Below, piece by piece: positions 25,797-34,486 of a stretch of DNA of 64,000 nt. Location: positions 124,001 to 188,000 of the forward strand of contig JAURWY010000006.1 of the NCBI GenBank assembly GCA_030654695.1. Direction: 5' to 3'. The notes under the pieces are model-generated. The model was not told where the DNA came from. It worked only from the letters and a program-made list of their open reading frames with translations, and did no database searches. Origin of the DNA: Polaromonas sp. GTDB taxonomy: Bacteria; Pseudomonadota; Gammaproteobacteria; Burkholderiales; Burkholderiaceae_C. The position numbers were made by a program, and so were the translations under genes. Position 1 is the first letter of the stretch. Each line of letters begins with the position of its first letter.

Positions 25797-28012
25797 GCGA
25801 CAGCACCTTGAAAAATCCGGTCGTGTTGCCGGGCAGTTTGCAGACCAATCGCCGCTTGTCGCAGTGGTTGGCTTTTCATGGCGATGGTCGCGTGACTGTG
25901 CGCACTGGCAAAGTCGATTTAGGGCAGGGCATCAGCACCGCGCTGGCGCAAATCGCCGCGGACGAATTGGACGTCTCCGTGACGCGCATTTGCATGGAGC
26001 GCGCCAGCACCGTGCAGGGCCCGAACGAAGGCATGACGGCCGGTAGCATGTCCGTGCAAGACTCAGGCAGCGCCTTGCGCCAAGCCTGCGCTGAAGCGCG
26101 AAAAATTTATTTAGACTTGGCGGCGAAGATAAACGGTTTGACGCCGATCCAGCGAGCTGAACTGCGTGTGATGGACGGCGAGTTCATCAGCAGCGCGAAT
26201 CAGACGGTCGGAAGTTATGGGACATTGGCGGACGACGCCTTGCTGGACCTTGAAGCCACTGGCAGCGCCAAGCCAAAGTCAGTGGCCGATCACACCTTGA
26301 CCGGCCAGACGGTGTCGCGTTTAGACATACCGGGTAAAGTGCTGGGGCTACCAGATTTCATTCATGACATGGTGTTGCCCGGCCAGTTGTATGGCCGTGT
26401 GGCGCATCCGCCATCGCCGGGTGCGGTGTTGTTGGAGGTGGCGCTGGACGCCATCAACGCGCTGCCGGGTGTGGTCACAACCGTGCGTGATGGCAGCTTT
26501 ATCGGCGTCATTGCGCAGACTGATTACGCGGCCGTGCAGGCCCTGAAAAAGCTCGCCGCTGCGGCCCGCTGGGACGAGCCTGCGACCTTGCCTGACATGC
26601 ATGGGGTGCCCACATTTTTGCGCGCGCAGCCGGTGAACAGCACGGTGGCTGGCGAGAAAAAATCCGACACAGCAGGCCCGAATCTGACGTCTTCCGAGGC
26701 TTCAAGAGCGGCCGCGGGTGCCCAGTATTTCAAGGCGTCCTATGCGCGGCCATTTATAGCGCATGCCTCTATCGGCCCCTCGTGTGCGCTGGCGCGTTGC
26801 GATGCCAATGCCAGCGGTGAGGTCACGGGGGTTGAGGTCTGGACCCACAGCCAAGGGATTTACAACCTGCGCCCTGACTTGGCATTGGTGCTGGGTTTAC
26901 CTGCCGCGCAGATTGCGATACAGCATGTGCCCGGTGCCGGCTGCTACGGCCACAACGGTGCCGACGATGCGGCCTGTGACGCCGTGTTGTTAGCGCGTGC
27001 CGTGCCGGGCCGTCCCGTGCAGCTGCAATGGACCCGCGAAGACGACTTCACCTGTGCACCGTTCGGTGCGGCCATGGCGGTTGATTTGCAAGCCGTGGTC
27101 GACGCTGATGGCTGCATCAGCGACTGGCAGCACGACGTTTGGTCGAACGGTCACAGCATGCGTCCCGGCCGTTCTAGCACGCCGGTCTTGCATGCCGCGA
27201 CCCTGCTTGAAAAGCCATTCCCACGCCAAGTCGCCATCAACATGCCGTTGGCCAATGGTGGCGGCGCTGAGCGTAACGCGCTGCCGTCGTATGACTTTGC
27301 GCAGTGGCGAACGCATTCCCACCGCGCGCTGAACATGCCGCTGCGCACCTCTTCGTTGCGTTCCTTGGGTGCGCATTGCAATGTCTTCGCGGTCGAATCT
27401 TTTCTGGATGAAATGGCTGAACAGCTGGGCGTTGATCCGCTGGTGTTTCGCCTGCGCCACCTCAGCGATGAACGCGGCCGTGCCGTGCTCAACGCGGCAG
27501 CGGCGATGGCCGATTGGCCCAATCGCCACGCCGGTGAACGTCGTGAGGGAACCGGTATGGGCATCGCCTTTGCGCGCTACAAAAACACCGGCGCTTACTG
27601 CGCTGTGGTGGCGGCGGTGCATGCGGAGGCCGAGGTGCGGGTTGAGCAGTTGTGGGTTGCAGCAGACGTCGGCTTGGTGGTGAATCCCGATGGTGTGTGT
27701 AATCAGATCGAAGGCGGTGCTATTCAAACAGTCAGCTGGGTTCTCAAAGAAGCGGTGCAGTTTGACAGCACCCGTGTCACCAGTCGCAGCTGGGAGGACT
27801 ATCCGATCTTGCGTTTTTCTGAGGTGCCGAAAGTCGACGTGCAACTCGTCAGCCGGCCGGGTGACAAATCGCTGGGTGCGGGTGAAGCCACGCACGGGCC
27901 GGTCGCGGCAGCGATTGCCAACGCCGTGGCCGATGCGCTGGGCTTACGCATGCGTCACATGCCGCTCAGCGCTGACGCTTTGCTGCAAGCCGCGCTGGCT
28001 GATCCTCGCTGA
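25793..28012 (+). CDS. Molybdopterin-binding subunit of a molybdenum hydroxylase (isoquinoline 1-oxidoreductase/nicotinate dehydrogenase type)
   Basis: A 739-residue large subunit starting at the ATG that overlaps the 2Fe-2S gene stop. It has the V-D-L-G-Q-G-I-S-T-A segment near residue 45, repeated aldehyde oxidase/xanthine dehydrogenase-type domains, and the catalytic base Glu698 in G-A-G-E-A-T-H-G-P. It hydroxylates a C-H next to a ring nitrogen or oxidises an aldehyde, using water as oxygen source (family knowledge). There is no twin-arginine signal and no cytochrome c subunit gene beside it. The substrate is unknown. Confidence 0.9.
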   Translation: MSDSTLKNPVVLPGSLQTNRRLSQWLAFHGDGRVTVRTGKVDLGQGISTALAQIAADELDVSVTRICMERASTVQGPNEGMTAGSMSVQDSGSALRQACAEARKIYLDLAAKINGLTPIQRAELRVMDGEFISSANQTVGSYGTLADDALLDLEATGSAKPKSVADHTLTGQTVSRLDIPGKVLGLPDFIHDMVLPGQLYGRVAHPPSPGAVLLEVALDAINALPGVVTTVRDGSFIGVIAQTDYAAVQALKKLAAAARWDEPATLPDMHGVPTFLRAQPVNSTVAGEKKSDTAGPNLTSSEASRAAAGAQYFKASYARPFIAHASIGPSCALARCDANASGEVTGVEVWTHSQGIYNLRPDLALVLGLPAAQIAIQHVPGAGCYGHNGADDAACDAVLLARAVPGRPVQLQWTREDDFTCAPFGAAMAVDLQAVVDADGCISDWQHDVWSNGHSMRPGRSSTPVLHAATLLEKPFPRQVAINMPLANGGGAERNALPSYDFAQWRTHSHRALNMPLRTSSLRSLGAHCNVFAVESFLDEMAEQLGVDPLVFRLRHLSDERGRAVLNAAAAMADWPNRHAGERREGTGMGIAFARYKNTGAYCAVVAAVHAEAEVRVEQLWVAADVGLVVNPDGVCNQIEGGAIQTVSWVLKEAVQFDSTRVTSRSWEDYPILRFSEVPKVDVQLVSRPGDKSLGAGEATHGPVAAAIANAVADALGLRMRHMPLSADALLQAALADPR

Positions 28013-28064
28013 CGGTCAGTTCGGTGTATCTCAGATAAGTCTGTATTTCAGAAAGTATTCAAGC

Positions 28065-29018
28065 ATGTCTGTCTCATCATCGCCGTCAGCTGAGCCGACG
28101 CTGCTGCGCGTCAACATCTTCAACACCTCCAGCAATCTGCCGCTGATGGTGGCCATGGCCGAGGGTTATTTCGCCCGCCGCCAATTGACGATCGAGTTGC
28201 AGAACACGCCCAACTCCGACGCGCAGCGCGCTGGTTTGGCGGCTGGTCAATTTGAGATCGCCCACGCGGCGGTGGACAACGCTGTGGCCATGGTCGAGAC
28301 GGCCGGGCAAGACGTGGTGATTGTGAGTGGCGGCGACGCCGGCATGAACGACTTGATGGTGCGTGCCGAAATCAACAGCATCGCTGATTTGCGGGGCAAG
28401 CTGCTGGCGGTCGACGCACCGGGCACGGCTTACGCGCTGGCAGCCAAAAAGATTTTGAAGAACCACGGACTGCTCGAAAACCGCGATTACAGCGTCAAGC
28501 TGGCCGGCGGCACCGGGCCGCGTTCTGCTGCCATGGTGGCCGACCCGCAACTCGCTGCCGGCATGATCAATCCGCCGTTTTCGTTCACGGTGCGTGAACA
28601 AGGGTTGAAAAGTCTCGGCAGTCAGTTCAGTTTGCTTGGGCCTTACCAAGCGACGGGCGCGTTTGTACTGCGCCAATGGGCTGCCGCGAATGCCGATGCA
28701 CTCAAGCGTTATCTGGCTGCCTACATCGAAGGTCAGCGCCATGTCCTGAATCCGGCGAACAGGGTCGCCATGATCGCTTTGCTATGCGATAAATTTCAGC
28801 TCTCAGCCAGCGCGGCTGAAGGCACGTATGACGCGCTGGTGGCGCCAGGTTCTGGCCTCGCGCCTGACGCTGCCTTCAGTCACCCGGGCTTTCAGACGGT
28901 GCTGTCGATTCGCGCCGAAATGGAAGGTATGTGGGGCGGTGTGCCGCCTGCGCTGGATCGGTATCTGGATCTCTCACATTACGCTGATGCCTTGCGGATG
29001 GCTGGCGCTGCGTCATGA
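28065..29018 (+). CDS. NMT1/THI5-like ABC-type substrate-binding protein without visible signal peptide
   Basis: A 317-residue periplasmic-binding-fold protein. It begins almost at once with the fold (L-R-V-N-I-F-N-T-S-S-N-L-P-L), then M-A-E-G-Y-F-A-R-R and L-A-A-G-Q-F-E-I-A-H, typical of the SsuA/NMT1 group. No hydrophobic leader is present from the ATG at 28065, and upstream in-frame sequence lies inside the molybdenum hydroxylase gene. No cognate permease or ATPase gene is adjacent. It may be a cytoplasmic binder or chaperone, or the start may be misjudged. It overlaps the next gene by 4 nt. Confidence 0.8.
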   Translation: MSVSSSPSAEPTLLRVNIFNTSSNLPLMVAMAEGYFARRQLTIELQNTPNSDAQRAGLAAGQFEIAHAAVDNAVAMVETAGQDVVIVSGGDAGMNDLMVRAEINSIADLRGKLLAVDAPGTAYALAAKKILKNHGLLENRDYSVKLAGGTGPRSAAMVADPQLAAGMINPPFSFTVREQGLKSLGSQFSLLGPYQATGAFVLRQWAAANADALKRYLAAYIEGQRHVLNPANRVAMIALLCDKFQLSASAAEGTYDALVAPGSGLAPDAAFSHPGFQTVLSIRAEMEGMWGGVPPALDRYLDLSHYADALRMAGAAS

Positions 29019-29905
29019 CCGGACATCCGGTCCCCGTGCATTTTTTGGGCGTCGGCAAGATGGGCTTGCCGATGGCCGGACATCTGCAGGCTGCAGGACA
29101 CGCCGTGACGGTCAGCGACCCGAGTGCTGAACGGCAGCAATTGGCCAGCGCGCAGGGGTTGCAGGTGGCGACTGATGCCGCGCAAGCCTTGGCCGCAGCT
29201 GACGTGATTTTTTCTTCGTTGCCGAATGATGCGGCTTTGTTGGCTGTCAGTGCACAGGTGGTAGCGCAGGCGCGCAAGGGCTGCATGTATATCGACACCA
29301 GCACGGTCTCGCAGCAGGCCTCGGCGCAGGTCTCTGCTGTGTGTGCAACCGCCGGCATCACTTACCTGCGGGTGACGGTGTCGGGCAACAACAAGATGGC
29401 GGAAGCCGCGCAGCTCACCGTCATGGCGTCTGGCCCGAGGGCCGCTTATGACCAAGTGCTCCCCTTGCTGCAGCTGCTTGGTCCACACCATTTTTATCTG
29501 GGTCAAGCCGAAGAAGCCCGGCTCATGAAACTGGTCGTCAACCTGATGATTGCGCAGACCAGCGCCATGCTGTCTGAGGGGCTGACGCTGGGTCAAAAGG
29601 GCGGTTTGCAATGGCAAGACATGTGGCAAGTCTTGAGTGCCAGCGCCGTAGCATCGCCGATTCTCAAGGCCAAGTCAGTGCAGCTCGGGGTACGTGATTT
29701 CACGCCCACCTTCACCGTTGAGCAGATGACCAAGGACCTCGATCTGATTTTGGATGCCGGCGCTGCCGTGCACGCACCGTTGCCGCAAACCTCACTCACC
29801 CACCAGCTGATGCACGCCGCCATGGCGCAAGGCGATGGCCTGCTGGACTACGCGGCGATCATCCGAACAGTCGAGCGCAGTGCCGGCCTGACGCCTCAAG
29901 AATGA
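29015..29905 (+). CDS. NAD(P)-dependent beta-hydroxyacid dehydrogenase family oxidoreductase
   Basis: A 296-residue enzyme with N-terminal Rossmann motif F-L-G-V-G-K-M-G-L-P-M-A, substrate loop V-S-G-N-N-K-M-A-E-A-A and catalytic lysine in L-M-K-L-V-V-N. It shares the V-S-G-N loop with the homologue at 21943, which suggests both recognise related substrates unlike 3-hydroxyisobutyrate. The start overlaps the binding-protein gene, and its stop overlaps the maleylacetate reductase start (ATGA), so these genes are expressed together. Confidence 0.88.
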   Translation: MTGHPVPVHFLGVGKMGLPMAGHLQAAGHAVTVSDPSAERQQLASAQGLQVATDAAQALAAADVIFSSLPNDAALLAVSAQVVAQARKGCMYIDTSTVSQQASAQVSAVCATAGITYLRVTVSGNNKMAEAAQLTVMASGPRAAYDQVLPLLQLLGPHHFYLGQAEEARLMKLVVNLMIAQTSAMLSEGLTLGQKGGLQWQDMWQVLSASAVASPILKAKSVQLGVRDFTPTFTVEQMTKDLDLILDAGAAVHAPLPQTSLTHQLMHAAMAQGDGLLDYAAIIRTVERSAGLTPQE

Positions 29906-31005
29906 AAGATCCCATGAGAAGTTTTGTTTACCGCGGTCAAGCCGGAAAAGTGGTTTTTGGACCGGGCTCGCTGAGCCAGCTTGGCGCAGAAATTGAAGCC
30001 CTGGGTGCGCAAAAAGCCTTGGTGCTGTGCACGCCTGAACAGCGCGCTTCGGCGGAACACGTGGCTGACTTGCTCGGCGCGCGCGCAGCCGGCATTTTTG
30101 ACCGTGCCGTGATGCATGTCCCGATCGAAACGGTGCACGAGATCCGTGCCTTGGCCCGCCAACTGGGCGCTGATTGCGCCGTGGCCATCGGTGGCGGTTC
30201 GACCACCGGGTTGGGCAAGGCCATTGCACTGGATTCTGGCTTGCCGATTGTGGCCATTCCCACGACCTACGCGGGCTCGGAGATGACCGAGATCTACGGC
30301 ATCACGGAAGGTGGTTTGAAGAAAACCGGCCGCGATCCCCGTGTCTTGCCGCGCACCGTGATTTACGATCCGGAGCTGACGCTCACGCTCCCCGTGAGCC
30401 TGAGTGTGACCAGTGGCATCAACGCCATTGCGCATGCAGCCGAGGGTCTGTACTGCGTCGACGGCAATCCGGTGATGGACGTGATGGCCCGTGAAGGTAT
30501 TGCCGCGCTGGCCCGTTCACTGCCCCTGATTCGCCAGTCATCTGCCAACCTGGAGGCTCGCAGTGATGCACTCTATGGTGCCTGGCTCTGCGGTTTGGTC
30601 TTGAACAACGTTGGTATGGCTTTGCACCACAAGCTGTGCCACACGCTGGGCGGCACTTTCAATTTGCCACACGCGGAAACCCACACCGTGGTGTTGCCGC
30701 ATGCGTTGGCATACAACGCGCCGAATGCGCCGCAGGCGATGGCGATGATCTCAGCGGCTTTGAATGCTGGCGGCTCAGCGGGCGGGACTCACCAGGGCGT
30801 GCGAAGTGCGGCGGCTGGCGTCTTCGACCTGGCACAAGACAACGGCGCAGTGGTGTCACTGAAAGCGCTAGGCATGCAAGAGGCTGACCTTGACAAAGCC
30901 TGCGCGATCGCCCTACAGAACCAATACCAAAATCCGCGGCCACTTGAGCGAGTGGCGCTGCGGCAGTTGTTGCAAAACGCTTTTGACGGTCGGCGTCCGG
31001 ACTAA
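29902..31005 (+). CDS. Maleylacetate reductase
   Basis: A 367-residue iron-alcohol-dehydrogenase-fold enzyme that reduces maleylacetate to 3-oxoadipate with NAD(P)H. Characteristic blocks are F-G-P-G-S-L near the N-terminus, the dinucleotide site A-I-G-G-G-S-T-T-G-L-G-K, I-P-T-T-Y-A-G-S-E-M-T and the helical-domain histidines in L-H-H-K-L-C-H-T-L-G-G. These are diagnostic of MacA/TftE/LinF-type enzymes. It links ring cleavage of hydroxyquinol (gene at 35128) to pcaIJF at the start of this operon. A start four codons later is possible. Confidence 0.95.
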   Translation: MKDPMRSFVYRGQAGKVVFGPGSLSQLGAEIEALGAQKALVLCTPEQRASAEHVADLLGARAAGIFDRAVMHVPIETVHEIRALARQLGADCAVAIGGGSTTGLGKAIALDSGLPIVAIPTTYAGSEMTEIYGITEGGLKKTGRDPRVLPRTVIYDPELTLTLPVSLSVTSGINAIAHAAEGLYCVDGNPVMDVMAREGIAALARSLPLIRQSSANLEARSDALYGAWLCGLVLNNVGMALHHKLCHTLGGTFNLPHAETHTVVLPHALAYNAPNAPQAMAMISAALNAGGSAGGTHQGVRSAAAGVFDLAQDNGAVVSLKALGMQEADLDKACAIALQNQYQNPRPLERVALRQLLQNAFDGRRPD

Positions 31006-31922
31006 AACCGACCCGTCCACTTGCGCTCGTAATCCATCTTGTCGAAGTGCTCAACCATGAAGTCGATGAAGGTGCGGACTTTGGCTGACAAATGCTTGCG
31101 GCTCGGGTAGGCTAAGTTGATGTTCAGGTGCGGCAAGTCCCAGTCATCGAGCACCGGCACCAGCCTGCCCGCAACAATGTCTTCGTAAAGAATGTAAGTG
31201 GGCTGCACCAAAATGCCCATGCCGTCGAGTGCTGCTGCCCGCAAAATTTGGCCATCGTTCGACTCCAGCAGTCCTTTGACTGTGACCGTTCGGGTTTCGT
31301 CGCCACGCGTGAAGCGCAACTCGTTCGGGTTGTTGGCGTAGGTGTACATCAGCATCTTGTGCTGATGCAAATCGTCCAGGGTTTTCGGGAAGCCATGCTG
31401 CGACAGGTAACGCGGCGAGGCCGCCATGATGCGCCGGGTTTCGGCGACACGCCTGATGGTGATGTTCGAATCCGGCTCCGACTCGCGGGTGCGAATGGCC
31501 ACATCGATGTTGTTGTCGATGATGTCGAGGTAGCGATTGGCTGACTCCACATGCACCTGCACGTTGGGGTAGCGCTGGGTGTATTCACGCAGCAGCGGCG
31601 CCACATGGTGAACTGAAAACGACAGTGAGGCCGTGATGCGCAGCACGCCGGTCGGGTCGAGCGCGGTGGCATTGACGGCCGACTCAGCATCTTTGAGTTC
31701 CGCCAAAATAGTTTTGGCGCGCCTGAAAAACTCCTGACCGGTGTCGGTCAGGTACAGCCGGCGCGTGTTGCGCTCAACCAAGCGAGCGCCCAGCCGCTCT
31801 TCGAGCGCCGACAAATGCCGACTGGCCGCTGCATTGGACAACTCCAATGCTTCGGCCGCACGGCTCAGGCTGCCAGTTTCGGCCACCTGCACAAAAAGTT
31901 CTATTTCAGTCCAGCGGTCCAC
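31002..31922 (-). CDS. LysR-family transcriptional regulator
   Basis: A 306-residue regulator with an N-terminal helix-turn-helix (E-I-E-L-F-V-Q-V-A-E-T-G-S-L-S-R-A-A, to about residue 60) and a two-lobed effector domain. Its stop overlaps the maleylacetate reductase stop by 4 nt in convergent orientation, and it is divergent from the YciI-type gene across 169 nt. It probably activates the second catabolic operon and perhaps its own gene. I could not define a convincing LysR box by eye. Confidence 0.92.
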   Translation of the reverse strand: MDRWTEIELFVQVAETGSLSRAAEALELSNAAASRHLSALEERLGARLVERNTRRLYLTDTGQEFFRRAKTILAELKDAESAVNATALDPTGVLRITASLSFSVHHVAPLLREYTQRYPNVQVHVESANRYLDIIDNNIDVAIRTRESEPDSNITIRRVAETRRIMAASPRYLSQHGFPKTLDDLHQHKMLMYTYANNPNELRFTRGDETRTVTVKGLLESNDGQILRAAALDGMGILVQPTYILYEDIVAGRLVPVLDDWDLPHLNINLAYPSRKHLSAKVRTFIDFMVEHFDKMDYERKWTGRF

Positions 31923-32091
31923 GCTGCGTCTCCGTTGTCACCGACCCATCGGTTCTTGGCCTGCATTGTGGCGCAGACCACTGGGCTTTCTTCCGCGGCA
32001 TGAAAAAGTCATTTGCGCCAGTCTGCTTTCAGATTGAGCACTGGCCCACTATATTCGTCAAAAACCAGCCAAGGTATGAAACGTACGCACC

Positions 32092-32397
32092 ATGATTTAC
32101 ATCTTTCACTTGCTCGATAAACCTGATCGCGCCACTCTGCGGCAGAGTGTTCGACCTGAGCACAAAATTTACCTCGCTGCGGTGGCCGATCGCATCGCCT
32201 TTGCTGGCCCGCTGCTGGCTGACGATGGCCAAACCATGGTGGGCAGCTTGTTGGCGATTGATTTTGAATCGCGTCAGGCGGCTGATGCTTGGTTGGCCAG
32301 TGAGCCGTTCAATCTGGCGGGTTTGTATGCGAGCCGCGAAGTTCACGGGTTTGCCAATTTGTGGCCGCAACGTGTCGGCTTTCCACCTGCAGCGTGA
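32092..32397 (+). CDS. YciI-like protein (TftG/muconolactone isomerase-like fold)
   Basis: A 101-residue small alpha/beta-barrel protein of the YciI superfamily: M-I-Y-I-F-H-L-L-D, a R-P-E-H-K-I-Y-L segment with the usual acid/histidine pair, an F-A-G-P-L-L-x-D-D-G motif and a D-P-F/E-P-F-x-x-A-G-L-like segment. In 2,4,5-T-degrading bacteria the YciI-type protein TftG dechlorinates a hydroxybenzoquinone next to a hydroxyquinol dioxygenase and maleylacetate reductase. The same company of genes here suggests a role on hydroxyquinol-like quinones or lactones (inference). It is the first gene of the second operon. Confidence 0.85.
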   Translation: MIYIFHLLDKPDRATLRQSVRPEHKIYLAAVADRIAFAGPLLADDGQTMVGSLLAIDFESRQAADAWLASEPFNLAGLYASREVHGFANLWPQRVGFPPAA

Positions 32398-32420
32398 GTC
32401 CGCTGATTCTGGAGATTTTT

Positions 32421-32750
32421 GTGATCAAACACATCGTCATGTGGAACCTTCGTGGTGAGACGCCAGCAGAAAAGCGCGATGGCATCGTGCAGTTGCAGCG
32501 CAGTTTCGAGTCACTGCGTGGGCGTATTCCCGGTTTGCTACACCTCGAAATTGGTGTAGATTTCAGCCGCATTGACTACGCTTGCGATGTCGTGTTGTAT
32601 TCCGAGTTCGAAAACCAGGCAGCGCTCGACGGCTATGCCGTGCACCCTGAACACCAACGCGTCAAGCGTGAATTGGCCGACCTGCGCATCGCCAGGCACC
32701 AAGTTGATTTTGTCAGTCCGGCAGTGCTTGCTGCCGCGACTGCACCCTGA
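32421..32750 (+). CDS. Dabb (stress-responsive A/B barrel) family protein
   Basis: A 109-residue dimeric ferredoxin-like barrel starting at a GTG preceded by GGAG. It begins with the hallmark I-K-H-I-V-M-W-N-L and includes a P-G-L-L-H-L-E-I-G-V segment and a H-P-E-H-Q-R-V motif. Members include plant olivetolic acid cyclase and bacterial proteins next to aromatic-degradation genes. It could act as a small isomerase or cyclase on a ring-derived intermediate. It is 24 nt after the YciI gene and 20 nt before the SnoaL-like gene. Confidence 0.88.
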   Translation: MIKHIVMWNLRGETPAEKRDGIVQLQRSFESLRGRIPGLLHLEIGVDFSRIDYACDVVLYSEFENQAALDGYAVHPEHQRVKRELADLRIARHQVDFVSPAVLAAATAP

Positions 32751-32769
32751 ATAAAAAATGGAGATGTGG

Positions 32770-33387
32770 ATGAACGATGACATGCAAAGCGAACTAGAAA
32801 TACGCCAGATGGTGGAGCGCTGGGCGGTCTGGCGTGACGCAGGTGACTGGGCGCGCTTTGCGACCGTTTGGCATCCCGATGGCGTCATGATGGCGACCTG
32901 GTTTCAGGGCTCGTTTCAAGAGTTCATCCGGGTCACCCAAGAGGGCTGGAGCAAGGGTGTCAGCATTCTGCATTTTCTGGGCGGATCAGCCGTCGAGGTG
33001 GTCGGCGAGCGGGCTATTGCACAAACCAAAATGACGATCTCGCAGCGCGGCATGGTCGAAGGCGCCGATGGCCCAGTGCTGTGCGATGTGGTCTGCACAG
33101 GGCGCTTTTATGACTTTGTGCAGCGTCACGAAGGTCAGTGGAAGTTGTTGCACCGCCAGCCGATTTATGAAAAAGACCGCATCGATCCGGTCGACTCGTC
33201 GGCCACTTTGTCCTTGGACCAAGAGGCCTTGGCAGGCTTTCCCGAAGGCTATCGCCACCTCGCTTACATCCAGACGCGCATTGGCTACACCGTCAAGCTT
33301 GACATGCCGATGCTGAAGGGCCCGGTGGTGCAAGAGCTGTACCAACGCGGCGCCCGTTGGCTGGCCGGCGGTGCGCTTGAACGCTGA
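32770..33387 (+). CDS. SnoaL/NTF2-like fold protein
   Basis: A 205-residue protein with a cone-shaped NTF2-like domain (about 5-140; E-I-R-Q-M-V-E-R-W-A-V-W-R-D-A-G-D-W near the start, G-Q-W-K-L-L-H-R-Q at about 120). The ATG at 32770 has a GGAG 6 nt upstream and is preferred to the ATG at 32758. The fold occurs in small isomerases, dehydratases, cyclases and the beta subunits of ring hydroxylases, but no matching oxygenase alpha subunit gene is present. The C-terminal 60 residues are an extension without clear match. Confidence 0.75.
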   Translation: MNDDMQSELEIRQMVERWAVWRDAGDWARFATVWHPDGVMMATWFQGSFQEFIRVTQEGWSKGVSILHFLGGSAVEVVGERAIAQTKMTISQRGMVEGADGPVLCDVVCTGRFYDFVQRHEGQWKLLHRQPIYEKDRIDPVDSSATLSLDQEALAGFPEGYRHLAYIQTRIGYTVKLDMPMLKGPVVQELYQRGARWLAGGALER

Positions 33388-33435
33388 GTTTTTTGTGCGT
33401 GCCGCGATAAACATAAATCAATGGGAGACAAAGAC

Positions 33436-34440
33436 ATGACTCAACACACGTTGACGGATCGACTCAGCCTGGGGCTGACCCGGGCGCTGCTGGCCACGCT
33501 GGCCTTGACCGTGTTCAGCGCTATGCCTGCCGCTGCACAAGTGTTTCCGAACAAGCCTTTGAAGGTGGTGGTGCCGCAGCCGCCAGGCGGCGGTTTTGAC
33601 TTTGTCGGTCGGCTGCTGGCGGATCGGCTGAGCAAGCAACTGATGCAACCCGTGGTGGTCGAGAACCGCCCAGGTTCTGGCACGCTGATTGGCACTGATG
33701 CGGTGGCCAAAGCGGCACCTGACGGCTACACGCTGTTGGTCGGCTCGGTCTCGAACCTTGCTATCAATCCTGGCTTGTATCGCAATTTGCCCTACGACAG
33801 CCTGCGTGATTTCGAGCCCGTGGGTTTGGCGGTGGCCTACAGCTACACCTTGATGGCGCGCAAAGATTTACCCTTCAATTCCCTGAGGGACTTGGTGGCG
33901 CATGCCAAGACCAACCCGGGCAAGCTGACCTATGCTTCGGCCGGTAACGGTTCTGGTCAGCACGTGTTGGCCGCCGCTCTCTGGCAACTCGCTGGCGTCG
34001 AGCTGGTGCACGTGCCATACCGTGGCGCGCAGGCGGCCTATCAAGATTTGTTGGGCGGTCGTGTCGACGTGTTTTTTGACTTGTCGCCAACGGCCCGTGT
34101 GCAGGTCGACGCCGGTAATGTGAAAGCGCTGGCGGTCTCTGGCAGTGCCCGCTTGGCGGGCCACCCAGCGGTGCCGACCATCATTGAAACCGGCGTCGCG
34201 GCACTCGAGCTCGAATCGTGGTTTGGTCTGTTCATACCGTCCAAGACACCACCTGATGTCGCCGCGCGGCTGAATACCGAATTGGCCAAGGTCATTGCCG
34301 CGCCTGATGTGATCGACATTTTCCGCAAGGCGGGCGGCCGGCCGCTGGCTTTGAACCCCGCCGAAACACGTGCGCTGGTCAAACGCGATGTTGACCGCTG
34401 GACCAAATTGACGCGCGACCTTGACATCAAGCTCGAGTAA
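33436..34440 (+). CDS. Bug/TctC-family substrate-binding protein
   Basis: A 334-residue periplasmic binding protein. A long signal peptide ends A-M-P-A-A-A-Q, then V-F-P-N-K-P-L-K-V-V-V-P-Q-P-P-G-G and V-V-V-E-N-R-P-G-S-G-T. The ATG at 33436 follows a GGAGAC ribosome-binding site. An upstream in-frame ATG at 33421 lies before that site and is less likely. It sits between the SnoaL-like and nitroreductase genes in the second catabolic operon. Confidence 0.92.
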   Translation: MTQHTLTDRLSLGLTRALLATLALTVFSAMPAAAQVFPNKPLKVVVPQPPGGGFDFVGRLLADRLSKQLMQPVVVENRPGSGTLIGTDAVAKAAPDGYTLLVGSVSNLAINPGLYRNLPYDSLRDFEPVGLAVAYSYTLMARKDLPFNSLRDLVAHAKTNPGKLTYASAGNGSGQHVLAAALWQLAGVELVHVPYRGAQAAYQDLLGGRVDVFFDLSPTARVQVDAGNVKALAVSGSARLAGHPAVPTIIETGVAALELESWFGLFIPSKTPPDVAARLNTELAKVIAAPDVIDIFRKAGGRPLALNPAETRALVKRDVDRWTKLTRDLDIKLE

Positions 34441-34486
34441 ATCTGTAATCTACCCTCCTCATCCACTTTTTTAAAAGAAAAATCCC

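Noticed and set aside
26990-27895. 301-residue minus-strand frame opposite the molybdenum hydroxylase
   Set aside because: It mirrors the codons of the real gene and shows no recognisable motif or ribosome-binding site.
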